Source: Mucilaginibacter sp. KACC 22773
GTDB lineage: Bacteria > Bacteroidota > Bacteroidia > Sphingobacteriales > Sphingobacteriaceae
Assembly: GCF_028736215.1 (NCBI RefSeq)
Contig: NZ_CP117883.1
Span: forward strand, 5,146,001-5,210,000
Reading direction: 5' to 3'
DNA length: 64,000 bases
Part shown: positions 16,673-26,107 of the stretch, in pieces
Layout: each line of letters opens with the position of its first letter
Position numbering within the stretch: position 1 is the first letter of the stretch
The notes under the pieces: model-generated
Told to the model about the DNA's origin: nothing
The model's input: the letters and a program-made list of their open reading frames with translations, nothing else
The model's database searches: none
Made by a program: the position numbers and the translations under genes

Positions 16673-18955
16673 TTTTATAACTATTTCATCTACCAATAAC
16701 CAGGCCTTAGCTCCGGCAATGTATTCGCCGGGTGGGATAATGCCTTTGTTGGTACCTTTTACTCTGACATAGCGGCCCTGCGTTGGTTTAATATCGGCCC
16801 TCACCGTGTTAATGCCATTAGCGTTAAACTCGGTTTGCCGGTAAACTTCGGTGTAGTTTTTTCCGTCTTCAGATACTTCAAAAGTCAGTAATGTTGGTTC
16901 CCACATTTTTTGCCAGTGGTATTTTAAAATATTGATACCCAACTGCGATATTTTTTGAACCGAACCCAGGTCGACCACGGCGTCCAGGTCATTTCCATTG
17001 AAGCCATACCATTGGCCATCGTTGTATAATTTGCTGCCAAAAAGTCCATTCACCAATCCGAAGGTATTGCCGGGATTATAAGCTCCCTGCGGTTGATTGG
17101 CAAGAGTTACCGTTTTACCAATGCCTTTGTGAATGGCAAAACTTTTTTCGTACACCCGCCCGGTTATTTTGCCATTACCAAATACCGCGGCTTTTATGGT
17201 ACCCGATCGGGTTATAGTTAAGGCCTTGTTATAAACTTTGCTACCTAAGCCCGGTGCCGATCCATCGGTGGTATAAAATATTTTTCCGCCAGGCAAAGTG
17301 GTGCTTAAGCTAAGCGACACCTGGTGGCCTGCGGTTTCACTTACGTTATCCGTTATCTCATCAAATGTAATCGCTGCATTAATGTTCAGCTTTTTAAGCA
17401 TCGGCTGTTCGTACCTTAACCGCTTCAAAAAGCCATCGTAATCCTTGTTTTCTTTAGTCGACCAGGCTACCTCGGCCAAAGCCAGCATCCTGGGGAACAG
17501 TTGTCGCTCGGCCCGGGCGGGGCTGGGCAGGTATTCGCTCCAGGCATTGGCCTGCACGCCTTTGATGTACCGGGCTTCATCGCCAGATAGTTGGTTTGTT
17601 AAAGGTTCGTAGTTATACACTTTGCTTAGCGGGGTATAGCCGCCGGCTGTTATCGGTTCGCCTGGGTATAACGACTGATAATAGTCCAGGTAAACATATT
17701 TTTCGGGCGTCATGATGGCATTGTGGTGTTGTTTGGCAGCGGCTATGCCCCCTTCCTCTCCCGTCCAGCTCATTACGGTTGCGCCGGGGGTTAAACCGCC
17801 TTCCAGGATCTCGTCCCAACCAATAATCTGCCTGCTCTTGCTGTTCAGGTATTTTTCCATCCGGCCCATGAAATAGCTTTGCAGTTCATGTTCATCCTTC
17901 AAATGCTCATCCTTAATACGTTTCTGGCATTTGGGGCATGTTTTCCATTTGGTTTTGGGACATTCGTCGCCACCTATATGAATATATTTTGAAGGGAAAA
18001 GTGGCAATACTTCGTCAAGCACATTTTGCAGAAAGGTAAAGGTTTCATCGTTACCAGCACAATATACGTCATCAAATATGCCCCAATATGTAGCCGTTTT
18101 ATAGGGACCACCGGTGCAACCCAATTGCGGGTAAGCTGCCAATGCCGCCAGCGCGTGCCCCGGCATTTCAATTTCGGGGATAACGCTGATATGTCGCTCT
18201 GTAGCATATTTCACTATGGCTTTAACCTCTTCCTGGGTGTAATAACCGCCATAGCGTTTGCCATCAAAAAGGTGAGGGCTATCACGCTTGTGGCCTATTA
18301 TGGTTTCATCCCTGTAGGCCGATATACTTTGTAAAAGCGGGTATTTTTTAATTTCTATGCGCCAGCCCTGGTCGTCGGTAAGGTGCCAGTGAAAGGTATT
18401 GATCTTATAGAGGGCCAGTATATCGATCCATTTTTTGATGTCATCCGCAGCAAAAAAGTGGCGGCTTACATCCAGCAGCATACCCCGGTAGGCAAAGCGT
18501 GGATGATCTTGAATGGTACAGCTCTCAACGGTTATTTTACCGTCAGACGAGCGTAATAGCTGAATAAGTGACTGCAGTCCATAAAATACGCCAGCCTCGT
18601 CATGACCCCAGATGTTAATTTGCTTTGATGTTACCACCAGTTCATAACCTTCATTATCAGCAACTTTAGAGGAATCGATTTTCAGAATGATAGTGCCTTT
18701 GCTTTTCACTTTAAGCTGATAGCCGGCAAGCGATTTAAAATACCTGTTAAAAAATATAAGGTTGCCTGTTTTGATTCCAGGCCCGATAGTTATACCGGTC
18801 GCTGCCGAAAAGGTAAACGATCCGCCATTCCTTTCAAACTGATACGGCTGCGGTATTACCCCCTGTTGTTTAATTTGTGCCGATGAATAACCGGCAATTA
18901 ATACCAAGCTTAAGATAGTTAACAGGAATTTGTATGGGTGTATCAGCTTTATCAT
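16670..18955 (-). CDS. Beta-N-acetylhexosaminidase, glycoside hydrolase family 20
   Basis: A 761-aa exported enzyme. The signal peptide occupies residues 1-26 (SLVLIAGYSSAQ). The GH20b alpha/beta domain spans about 30-150; the GH20 TIM barrel about 150-500 with RGMLLDVSRHFF at its start and the catalytic pair in HIGGDECPKTKW (Asp-Glu). About 520-610 is a chitobiase/HEX C-terminal type domain, and about 620-761 a discoidin (F5/8 type C) carbohydrate-binding-like domain (RYVRVKGTNKG). It removes terminal GlcNAc/GalNAc from chitin, glycans or peptidoglycan fragments. Location between the kinase and amidase loci fits cell-wall or chitin turnover. Confidence 0.93.
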   Translation of the reverse strand: MIKLIHPYKFLLTILSLVLIAGYSSAQIKQQGVIPQPYQFERNGGSFTFSAATGITIGPGIKTGNLIFFNRYFKSLAGYQLKVKSKGTIILKIDSSKVADNEGYELVVTSKQINIWGHDEAGVFYGLQSLIQLLRSSDGKITVESCTIQDHPRFAYRGMLLDVSRHFFAADDIKKWIDILALYKINTFHWHLTDDQGWRIEIKKYPLLQSISAYRDETIIGHKRDSPHLFDGKRYGGYYTQEEVKAIVKYATERHISVIPEIEMPGHALAALAAYPQLGCTGGPYKTATYWGIFDDVYCAGNDETFTFLQNVLDEVLPLFPSKYIHIGGDECPKTKWKTCPKCQKRIKDEHLKDEHELQSYFMGRMEKYLNSKSRQIIGWDEILEGGLTPGATVMSWTGEEGGIAAAKQHHNAIMTPEKYVYLDYYQSLYPGEPITAGGYTPLSKVYNYEPLTNQLSGDEARYIKGVQANAWSEYLPSPARAERQLFPRMLALAEVAWSTKENKDYDGFLKRLRYEQPMLKKLNINAAITFDEITDNVSETAGHQVSLSLSTTLPGGKIFYTTDGSAPGLGSKVYNKALTITRSGTIKAAVFGNGKITGRVYEKSFAIHKGIGKTVTLANQPQGAYNPGNTFGLVNGLFGSKLYNDGQWYGFNGNDLDAVVDLGSVQKISQLGINILKYHWQKMWEPTLLTFEVSEDGKNYTEVYRQTEFNANGINTVRADIKPTQGRYVRVKGTNKGIIPPGEYIAGAKAWLLVDEIVIK

Positions 18956-19017
18956 GAATACAGATTTGCAAAGCCTAATATAGCCGATTATAGGTATTTA
19001 CGCGCTAATTATGAAAA

Positions 19018-19845
19018 TTACAGGCTGCCAATAGCTTTGCGATAATTAGTAATGGCTGTAGCGATAGATTTTACAATAGCATCCTGCCCGTCGGGCGAGT
19101 TGAGGTAATCCTCTTCTTCGGGGTTGTTAATAAAACCTGTTTCGATAAGTACGGCAGGCATGGCGCTATGGGCCAGCACCAGTACCCCCTGCTCCTTCAC
19201 CCCTTCGCTTGGGCGGCCGTCAAAATCAGTAAACTCGGCATTCAGCAGATCGCCAAAAAGGATACTTTGTTTGCGGTATTTTTGAATATAGGCGTTCAGG
19301 ATAATGGCGTTTGACGGGTCGGATTCATCATAGCTTTCGTAGTTTTGCTTGTAGTCCTTTTCCTGGAAAATAGACGCATTTTCACGCACAGCCTCCTCCT
19401 GTTCTTTCAGCCGGTGAAAGCCGTAAACCAGCAACAACACCCCCTTGCGTTTATGGGCCGAAGCCGCATTTCCCTCGGGCGATGAGTTGCAGTGGATAGA
19501 AACAAACAGGTTACCATGCGCCTGGTTAGCTATGTTTGATCGTTGATTGAGGGGGATAAACGTATCATCGGTACGGGTCATCAGGGCGGTAAGGTCCCTC
19601 ATGCCGGTATCAATATAAAGTTTCAGTTTTTTTGCAATGGCCAGCGTCACGTTTTTTTCAACTGAGTACGATCCGCGGGCGCCGGGATCTTTACCGCCAT
19701 GCCCGGCATCAATAATAACCGTCTTAAACCTGAAGCCCGAACCTGCGGGGATGGAATCTCTTTGCTGTGCCCGGGAGTTTAAATAAAACAAGCAAATTCC
19801 TATACAAAACCCAATTATTCTTGAAATTTTCTTGATATATCTCAT
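19018..19845 (-). CDS. N-acetylmuramoyl-L-alanine amidase (AMI_3)
   Basis: Zinc amidase cutting the MurNAc-L-Ala bond of peptidoglycan. The start at 19845 (275 aa) is preferred over an in-frame ATG at 19878, since it gives MRYIKKISRIIGF followed by a hydrophobic export signal and overlaps the Fur stop by ATGA. Motifs: VIIDAGHGGKDPGARG (zinc His), SVHCN (zinc His) and VLIETGFINNPEEEDYL (catalytic Glu). The enzyme is a single catalytic domain with no separate wall-binding module. Translational coupling to a Fur-family gene is unusual and suggests joint expression. Confidence 0.92.
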   Translation of the reverse strand: MRYIKKISRIIGFCIGICLFYLNSRAQQRDSIPAGSGFRFKTVIIDAGHGGKDPGARGSYSVEKNVTLAIAKKLKLYIDTGMRDLTALMTRTDDTFIPLNQRSNIANQAHGNLFVSIHCNSSPEGNAASAHKRKGVLLLVYGFHRLKEQEEAVRENASIFQEKDYKQNYESYDESDPSNAIILNAYIQKYRKQSILFGDLLNAEFTDFDGRPSEGVKEQGVLVLAHSAMPAVLIETGFINNPEEEDYLNSPDGQDAIVKSIATAITNYRKAIGSL

Positions 19846-20288
19846 CTTTTTACCGCCTTTTTGCTGCATTTTGGGCACAAGCCGGTAGCATATAGTGTAA
19901 AACCCCGGGGCTCAAAACCCGGTGGCAGGGTTATGGCGGGAAGGTGCAAATCGTCAAGGCAGTATACGTTTTTGCATTGGGTGCAGTTGAAGTGCAGGTG
20001 CTCGTCATGATGATGGCCTTCGTCGCAACTTGACGAGCAGAGGGCGTAATTGGCCGTGCCGTTTAAATCAAACACTTTGTGAATAATGCCTTTTTCTTCA
20101 AAAGTATTCAGAATGCGGTATAGGGTAACCCGGTCAATATCGTCCATAACACTCTCCAAATCAGGCTGTGAGGTGGCGGCGCTGCGGGCCGACATCATAG
20201 ACAATACCCTAAGCCGGGGGGCAGTCTTCTTTAAATGATGCCTGTTCAGCAGATCCTCGAAGTGAAAGTTATTACGGGCTGGTTCCAT
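19842..20288 (-). CDS. Fur-family metalloregulator
   Basis: A 148-aa transcriptional regulator. The N-terminal winged helix includes RVTLYRILNTFEEKGIIHKV (DNA-recognition). The C-terminal dimerisation domain has the HHHDEHLHFNC metal-site motif and two CxxC pairs (CTQC and CPKC) that bind structural zinc. Whether the sensed ion is Fe, Zn, Mn or peroxide cannot be told from sequence. Its stop overlaps the amidase start. The upstream 870 bp is gene-free and carries repeats. Confidence 0.9.
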   Translation of the reverse strand: MEPARNNFHFEDLLNRHHLKKTAPRLRVLSMMSARSAATSQPDLESVMDDIDRVTLYRILNTFEEKGIIHKVFDLNGTANYALCSSSCDEGHHHDEHLHFNCTQCKNVYCLDDLHLPAITLPPGFEPRGFTLYATGLCPKCSKKAVKR

Positions 20289-20611
20289 CTAAGTTTACCG
20301 GGGTGTATACGTGCAAATATATACAACGTTGCATTACGGGAGAAATTATAGTGATGCTGTTGCACAGCTGTCCGGGTTTTCCGGGATACAAAAGTTTTCG
20401 GGTTCAGGTAGGCAGCGGTTTGAACAGCGGCGAAGACTTACCCCGTCCACGCCGCGCTGGCCGACGCCTGCCTTATACTAAATGATGAGCCCGTTCGCTA
20501 ATGGCTTAGGAAAGTTTTTTTGGAGAAGAAGGCCGCATAACAAAACCGCTTTTTATATTTTTATCATCAACAAAGTGTGTGTACCAATACGGGCTGACAC
20601 ACCCTGAAACG

Positions 20612-20691
20612 CCCTGGTACTGGGTGAAACACCCTGGTACGGGGTGAAACACCTTGGTACGGGGTGAAACACCCTGGTACGGGGTGGCACA
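20612..20691. repeat. 20-bp tandem repeat, four units
   Basis: Unit CCCTGGTACGGGGTGAAACA repeated four times with 1-3 substitutions per unit, plus partial units on both sides (ACACCCTGAAACG before, CCACC after). Each unit contains a CCC..GGTAC.GGG dyad. The 20-bp period is not a multiple of three, so it is not coding; it is close to two helical turns. Confidence 0.85.
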
Positions 20692-20866
20692 CCACCTACA
20701 GTTAATGTTTTTAATTTAAATTAAAAAATATCCTTTTCGCACAAAAACGATAAAACGCAAAGCAATTTCTCTTTTTCTTTACTTATCAGCGCCTGTCTAA
20801 ATTTGGTTTACGAATGTTTTTATGCTACTAATGGAGAGGCCACAACCTGTTTCGCATGTCGGCTAA

Positions 20867-21012
20867 GACTCACCCGGTCGAGGCTGCGCCCGACCACCCT
20901 CTCTCCGGCTTACGCCGCAAAGAGGGTGAAACTCATTTTTTTCCTTTTCCTCCCCTCTATGCGACGCAGTCGGAGAGAGGGGAAGACGGGCGTAGCCTCG
21001 TCGGGGTGAGTC
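20867..21012. repeat. 146-bp imperfect palindrome (MITE/REP-like)
   Basis: The left arm (GACTCACCCGGTCGAGGCTG ... CACCCTCTCTCCGGC) and the right arm read in reverse complement (GACTCACCCCGACGAGGCTA ... CCCCTCTCTCCGAC) match over about 70 bp. It is much more GC-rich than its surroundings. Confidence 0.75.
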
Positions 21013-21084
21013 GTCGCCGCTATGCGATAAGCGCCATTCCCTTCCAGATTCCACCAAGTTCTCGCTCCCCAGGCGCAACATCAA

Positions 21085-21128
21085 CCAAAAAACAATGCCC
21101 TGCAACAGCTTTTCGCTATCGCAGGGCA
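21085..21128 (-). terminator. Rho-independent terminator of the TonB receptor gene
   Basis: On the minus strand TGCCCTGC (21128-21121) pairs with GCAGGGCA (21103-21096), followed by TTGTTTTTTGG. It lies 28 bp after the receptor stop. Confidence 0.75.
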
Positions 21129-21155
21129 ATGCCATTCTGAACTTATATAGTTTAC

Positions 21156-24100
21156 TTAAAACCCATATCGTAACCCTACCTGGAACTGGTATGGGTTACC
21201 GCTTAAGCCGGATACACCTGCATTGGTGTTTACGGTATAGGCGTACTGTTTATTTACAGCGTCGAAGCTTTTAATGGTGTAAATTGATGTAGTGCCAAGA
21301 TTATGGTTTACGCCCCAGTTTTTGTCGATTAAATTGCTGACGTTAAACAGATCGACTGATATCTCCAGGTATTGTTTTTTCAGGATTTGTACCCGTTTAA
21401 TCAGCCTCAGATCTATTACACCGTAAAACGGGTTAACCCCACCGTTACGTTCTGCTATTTTGCCAAAGCTTTTTTCGATATAATCTTTCATCCCTTTTTC
21501 AACCTTGGGGTTATTTAATATCGCATTGATACCATCTTTTAAATATTGCGGCGTAGATGCGGAGTTAGGATTATAGATGTAAGCAAGATCGTTACTGGCC
21601 ACAAAGTCGCCATTAACGTTGCCGTTTACTGTTAATGAATACCTGGTGCCGCTTATGCCCGAGAACCGTAAACCGGCGCTAAAACCATGAAACGTTGGCG
21701 AGCTGCCATAAAACACCACCTTATTGCGAAACTGGTTATCAGAATAGTTCATGCTGCTTAGGTTGCGCGGATCGTCTTTTACATATTGCACCAGGGTTGC
21801 GGTGTTTGCCACGTTTCCGTTGTACGAGGTATTGTCTTTGGTTTGGTTCCAGGTGTAAGAGAAGGATATTTCACCCTGTTTATAATACCTGTAATCGGCA
21901 TCAATAACAAACGCCACCTGGTTTACTTTTCCCAGGCTTTCCAATTCCAGCACCCGGCCAACTTCGGTAGTTTTGCGCCCCTGTGTCCAATCGGCCGATC
22001 CGTTTGCTGCGTTAATTGTACCTGCCGGAACGTATACGCCCCTGTTATCTTCGGCCGCAATGCGGAAATAGGGTTCGTCTACCATATTTTTATCCACGTA
22101 GGTGTAGTTATTGCGGCCAAGGCTTAGGTAAGCGCTGGCGGTAACACGAAAGTTTTGCGCAAAAAAGTGAGAATATGAGGCATTGGCCTTGTAAACCGTA
22201 GGTACTTTGGCATCTTTTCCATTCATGTTAATGGTTGCCATCTTTGGTATCGCAGGATTATTGAGCAGGTCCTGGCCGGGCGCTGTCGACGGATCTTTAC
22301 GATAAGCCGGAAAATTTGGCGTGGGTACCAGGCTACCGGTTACATCAACGCTTTGGATATGCGAGCCATCAAACAGCATATTGTTAATCATGGAGTACGG
22401 GTTAAGCGCCGAGCCTAAAATACCGCCTCCAAACCTTATGATATCTTTCCCGTTTTGCCCTAAATCCCAGGTTGCCTGTAAACGGGGCTGAATTTGCAGG
22501 GTAGCCAGCTTGTTAGATGTGTTTAGGCCCAATGTACGGTAAACTACATCATTAAAATTCGCCTTATCAAGGTAATCGGTATAATCGGCACGGATACCGG
22601 CGGTTAAATCAAACCCGGGAAATAACGTGGTTTGGGCCTGTACATACAGGTTGGGCGCAAGAATGTTGAATTTGATATTATGATCTGCCGAGACATAAAT
22701 ATCCTTGGCAAAACGGTAAGGTGTAAGGTTATTGAAATTGGTGAGCCCGGTAAAATAAAAACGCCCGTTGGTTTCGCTGCCATAAATCGAATTCTGGTTG
22801 GTAAATGACAAGCCGCCTCCTAAAGTAAAGTTAAATTTGCCTTTTGTCCAGTATACGTTATCAGTAAGCTGCGCTACGTTATTGTTAAAATAATCGCCGC
22901 CGTAACGTTGCCCGCCCAATTGTATGGCCGTTGAATAGGTTGATCCGTTTGCCGCTGTCGAAGAGATATTCTGTACTATAGCGCGCGGAATATTGTCGGC
23001 AGGCAGCTGGCTGTTGGCAAACATTTTATTGTATTCCCAATAGTGCTGTACTTTCAGTTCGTTGGTTAAGGTTGGGCTCAGAATACTGCGCAACGAGGCC
23101 ATTACACTATTGTTCAAACTTTTACGGGTGCTATACACCTCGTAAATATTAATGGCCGTGTTATCGCCATCCGATTGATTATCCAGGTCGTAAATAAAGT
23201 TATCGCGAATGGTAAGCAGGTTTTTAGCGTTGATCTGCCAGTCAATCCGGGCGAAACCCGCATGGGTATTTTTAAATTTATCAAACTGGCCCACCTGCGG
23301 CGAATTGGCAACACCGTATTTTGTGCGCGCTATTGATAAAAAGTTATCCAGTGTAGCCTGGGTTACGTTGTAACGTTTTTCATCATCGGCAGATTGAATA
23401 TTGGCTATATATAATGGCCGTGAATCTGCCTGGTGGTCCCAGGCGATAAAAAACTGCGCCTTATCTTTAACTATAGGGCCACCCAAAGAAAAGCCATATT
23501 GATAAGTAGAGAACGCCTGGTTACGTTTTAAGCCGTTTAAGCCATAGGGGCTTGAAAGCCAGTTGGCACGCGCGTAGGTAAAAGCGCTTCCCGAAAGTAC
23601 GTTGGTACCTGATTTGGTTACCGTACTGATAGTACCCCCACCGGCATTACCGTAAGTAACATCATAGGCATTGGTAACCACCTGGAATTCGCGCACGGCT
23701 TCCAGCGATATAGAGTAAGCGCCGGTTGGCTGCCCGCCAGATATGGTGCCGCGTGCCGCCATACCGTCAATAGTATAATTGGTTGCCGATGCCAGCTGGC
23801 CATTTAAGCTGCCGCCCGAACTAAGTGGCGATAAATCTGCCAGGGTGGTAAAATTACGACCGTTTACCGGCAGCTTCGCGATGTCTTTAGCGGTAACAGC
23901 TGTAGATGAGCCAATATTTTCAATTTTGTTGCGCGTGGTGGCCGATTTAATTTCGACCACGTTAAGCTCATGAACTTTGTCTTCCATCACAAATGCAACC
24001 TGTAGCAGGTCGCCCTGGTTAAGTGCAAAGTCGGTTTGTTTTTGCGGCGCCATACCCATAGCTTCTACAGTAATGCTATAGGGCGAACCGAGTGGAAGCT

Positions 24101-24329
24101 CTTTTAAAAGGAAAGCTCCTTTTGAATTGGTTGTAGTTTTGATCATGAACCCAGTCGACTCATTTTTCACCGTAACGGTTGCATTAGATAAAAGCGTGCC
24201 GCCAGGGCCGGATACTTTGCCGGAAATACCGGCCAGGTTAGTTTGTGCCTGGCCTGTTGTAACCAACAGGAAGCAGGCTATGCCCAACAGGCATATTTTT
24301 TGCAGGATAGTTTTGTATAAAGTCAGCAT
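21156..24329 (-). CDS. Oar-like TonB-dependent outer-membrane receptor
   Basis: A 1057-aa outer-membrane protein. The signal peptide covers residues about 1-28 (CLLGIACFLLVTTGQAQ). A CarboxypepD_reg-like domain follows (about 32-115, GISGKVSGPGGTLLSNATVTV). The plug domain (about 125-235) includes TAKDIAKLPVNGRNFTTLAD and NAYDVTYGNAGGGTISTVTK, then a long beta-barrel with a C-terminal aromatic (RYGF). This is the OmpA-related/Oar type, not SusC: there is no SusD partner on either side. Ligand unknown. It stands alone with its own terminator, and a promoter-like CACCTTTG with TTTG 16 bp upstream lies just before its start. Confidence 0.9.
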   Translation of the reverse strand: MLTLYKTILQKICLLGIACFLLVTTGQAQTNLAGISGKVSGPGGTLLSNATVTVKNESTGFMIKTTTNSKGAFLLKELPLGSPYSITVEAMGMAPQKQTDFALNQGDLLQVAFVMEDKVHELNVVEIKSATTRNKIENIGSSTAVTAKDIAKLPVNGRNFTTLADLSPLSSGGSLNGQLASATNYTIDGMAARGTISGGQPTGAYSISLEAVREFQVVTNAYDVTYGNAGGGTISTVTKSGTNVLSGSAFTYARANWLSSPYGLNGLKRNQAFSTYQYGFSLGGPIVKDKAQFFIAWDHQADSRPLYIANIQSADDEKRYNVTQATLDNFLSIARTKYGVANSPQVGQFDKFKNTHAGFARIDWQINAKNLLTIRDNFIYDLDNQSDGDNTAINIYEVYSTRKSLNNSVMASLRSILSPTLTNELKVQHYWEYNKMFANSQLPADNIPRAIVQNISSTAANGSTYSTAIQLGGQRYGGDYFNNNVAQLTDNVYWTKGKFNFTLGGGLSFTNQNSIYGSETNGRFYFTGLTNFNNLTPYRFAKDIYVSADHNIKFNILAPNLYVQAQTTLFPGFDLTAGIRADYTDYLDKANFNDVVYRTLGLNTSNKLATLQIQPRLQATWDLGQNGKDIIRFGGGILGSALNPYSMINNMLFDGSHIQSVDVTGSLVPTPNFPAYRKDPSTAPGQDLLNNPAIPKMATINMNGKDAKVPTVYKANASYSHFFAQNFRVTASAYLSLGRNNYTYVDKNMVDEPYFRIAAEDNRGVYVPAGTINAANGSADWTQGRKTTEVGRVLELESLGKVNQVAFVIDADYRYYKQGEISFSYTWNQTKDNTSYNGNVANTATLVQYVKDDPRNLSSMNYSDNQFRNKVVFYGSSPTFHGFSAGLRFSGISGTRYSLTVNGNVNGDFVASNDLAYIYNPNSASTPQYLKDGINAILNNPKVEKGMKDYIEKSFGKIAERNGGVNPFYGVIDLRLIKRVQILKKQYLEISVDLFNVSNLIDKNWGVNHNLGTTSIYTIKSFDAVNKQYAYTVNTNAGVSGLSGNPYQFQVGLRYGF

Positions 24330-24554
24330 TTCTTAAGTATTAGTTAGCCGCAAAGGTGTACCTGCCGTGTTAACCAAAGATTCTCTAACTATTAACCTTA
24401 AGTAGTGATTGTTTAATCTAAATGTTAATTTTATTGAATTTGAGTAGGTAAATTCATTAAATGATAATGGCCAATTTGTTGTTTCTAATATTTATTAAGC
24501 TTACCCAAACGGGTTACCTAATTATCTCTCCCGGTATTAAGATCAAATACTTTT

Positions 24555-24929
24555 ATGGAAGAGCGAAAAACGGCAGCTGTTATGTTAGGCATTATTGCTT
24601 TAATTGTTATTTTCTTTACCGTGATGCTGCCCGCGATTAATGATAACAGTACGCAAACCCTCGCCTTCAAAAACTGCGCCGTACATTTTAAATATAACAG
24701 TCGCGAACCAGGCCCGGATCTGTACCGGGCTTCACAAAATAAATTAGCGCATTGTTTATGTAAAAGCTATCAGCAAAACCCGGATACAGCCGTAGGCAAC
24801 CATATCATCAAAATTTACCGGGAATATGGCAACCATTACGGCGCCGATAGTGTTCGCAGATATAAAAATATTGACAGCATTATTAAGCACAGGAACGATG
24901 TGTTAGATACGCTTGTTCTTGTAGATTAG
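24555..24929 (+). CDS. Hypothetical single-span membrane protein
   Basis: A 124-aa protein with one N-terminal TM helix (about 8-28, AVMLGIIALIVIFFTVML) and an extracytoplasmic domain of about 95 aa. Three Cys (NCAVHF, HCLCKSY) and several Tyr/Asn are spread through it. It resembles no family that I know. The gene is isolated, divergent from the TonB receptor and convergent with the GlxA-type regulator. The signal anchor and normal composition support it as real. Confidence 0.6.
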   Translation: MEERKTAAVMLGIIALIVIFFTVMLPAINDNSTQTLAFKNCAVHFKYNSREPGPDLYRASQNKLAHCLCKSYQQNPDTAVGNHIIKIYREYGNHYGADSVRRYKNIDSIIKHRNDVLDTLVLVD

Positions 24930-24985
24930 CGTTGGTAGTTAAGTACCCCCTAAAAGCCCCGTTTATACGAAACAATCACAATATC

Positions 24986-25966
24986 TTACACCCCCACCTC
25001 TTCCCTGTTATACTTCGCCCTATAATCCAACGGCGACAGGCCTGTAATTTTTTTAAACACCTCCCTGAAGGCTTTATCATCGGCATAGCCAACTTCATTC
25101 ATTACTTCAAAAATACTTTTGCGGCCTTTTTCCAGGGTGCTTTTGGCTACTTCTACCTTTACACGCTGCAGGTACTCTACCGGGGTATTGCCCGTGGCTT
25201 TAATAAAGCGCCTGTCGAAATTCCGGCGGCTGATGGCCAGTTTAGCGGCTAATCCTTCGAAAGAAATTTTTTCGCTTAAATTTTCTTCTATAAAAGATTG
25301 GGCTTTGCCAATCAGTTCATCTCCATGATTTTTCTGTATCTGAAAAATATTAAAGGGCGATTGCGATGTCCGGTCCATATCAATCTGGAATACTTTGGAG
25401 CAGTATATAGCTGTTTGCCTGTCAAAATATTTTTCGACCAGGAAAAGCACCAGGTTCAAAAAGGAGTAAGCACCACCATTGGTGTAAATGCCCTGCCCAA
25501 CCGTAAGCAGTTTATCGGTATGCAGGTCGACGTTGGGGAACAGGCGCTTAAAAGCAGTTGCCGCATTCCAATGGGTGGAGCAGGTTTTGCCATCGAGCAG
25601 GCCGGTAGCAGCCAACAAAAAAGCGCCGGTGCAAATACTGGCTATTTCGGCTCCGCGTTCATATTGTTCGCCAATCCAGCTGATGAGGCCGGCGTTCTCT
25701 TTAAGTACCCGGTCGTACTCGTGTGAAACGGAGGGAATGATAAGCAAATCCGTTTTTTGTATCTCTTCAATACTTACCGGGAAAATAGAAAAGAAGCCGC
25801 CATCCAGTTTCAATTCTGTTTCAAAACCGGCTATGCGCACTTCCATCATAGGCCGGTGCCCCAGTTGCTGCCAATAGCCATTGGCGCGGTTAAGGATTTG
25901 AAAAGTACCCACTACGCTGGCCAGGTTGGCATACCCTTTGGGAACTATGATGATCACTTGCTTCAT
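24986..25966 (-). CDS. GlxA-family transcriptional regulator (DJ-1/PfpI-like + AraC HTH)
   Basis: A 326-aa regulator. Residues about 1-190 are a class I glutamine amidotransferase-like (DJ-1/PfpI) domain: VIIVPKGYANLASVVGTFQI at the start, ICTGAFLLAATGLLDGKTCS at the nucleophile elbow with Cys, and the STHW segment. Residues about 220-320 hold two AraC helix-turn-helices (LAISRRNFDRRFIKATG and VGYADDKAFREVFKKITG). Family members sense small molecules or choline/arginine-derived metabolites; the inducer is unknown. It may control the divergent SRPBCC pair, about 140 bp away. Confidence 0.92.
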   Translation of the reverse strand: MKQVIIIVPKGYANLASVVGTFQILNRANGYWQQLGHRPMMEVRIAGFETELKLDGGFFSIFPVSIEEIQKTDLLIIPSVSHEYDRVLKENAGLISWIGEQYERGAEIASICTGAFLLAATGLLDGKTCSTHWNAATAFKRLFPNVDLHTDKLLTVGQGIYTNGGAYSFLNLVLFLVEKYFDRQTAIYCSKVFQIDMDRTSQSPFNIFQIQKNHGDELIGKAQSFIEENLSEKISFEGLAAKLAISRRNFDRRFIKATGNTPVEYLQRVKVEVAKSTLEKGRKSIFEVMNEVGYADDKAFREVFKKITGLSPLDYRAKYNREEVGV

Positions 25967-26107
25967 GACATTTATTTTGAATAAAGATAGCTAACCTTCC
26001 CGTCCAAATCAACCCGTCACAATGTCCATATTACACCCTGCGTTTACAATATCAGGGCGTTAAATTTGCTATATTCAATTCCAAATCAAATCAATAACCT
26101 ATTAAAA

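Larger units (their letters stand above)
20289..21155. other. Gene-free region (867 bp) with repeats
   Basis: No ORF here looks like a protein; predicted frames on both strands are short and follow the palindrome. The region holds a four-unit 20-bp tandem repeat (20612-20691), a GC-rich 146-bp imperfect palindrome (20867-21012) and a terminator for the TonB receptor gene (21085-21128). The part next to 20288 should hold the Fur-gene promoter, but I see no confident box. Confidence 0.7.

Noticed and set aside
20612..20691. CRISPR-like array
   Set aside because: The units are directly adjacent with no unique spacers, and there are no cas genes in the window.
20856..21140. Opposed 90-94 codon ORFs on both strands
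   Set aside because: They lie inside the GC-rich palindrome, mirror each other and have low-complexity Arg/Ser/Pro composition, so they are artefacts of the repeat.
21156..24329. SusC of a polysaccharide utilisation locus
   Set aside because: No SusD gene or glycan enzyme is adjacent, and the plug and barrel look like the Oar type.
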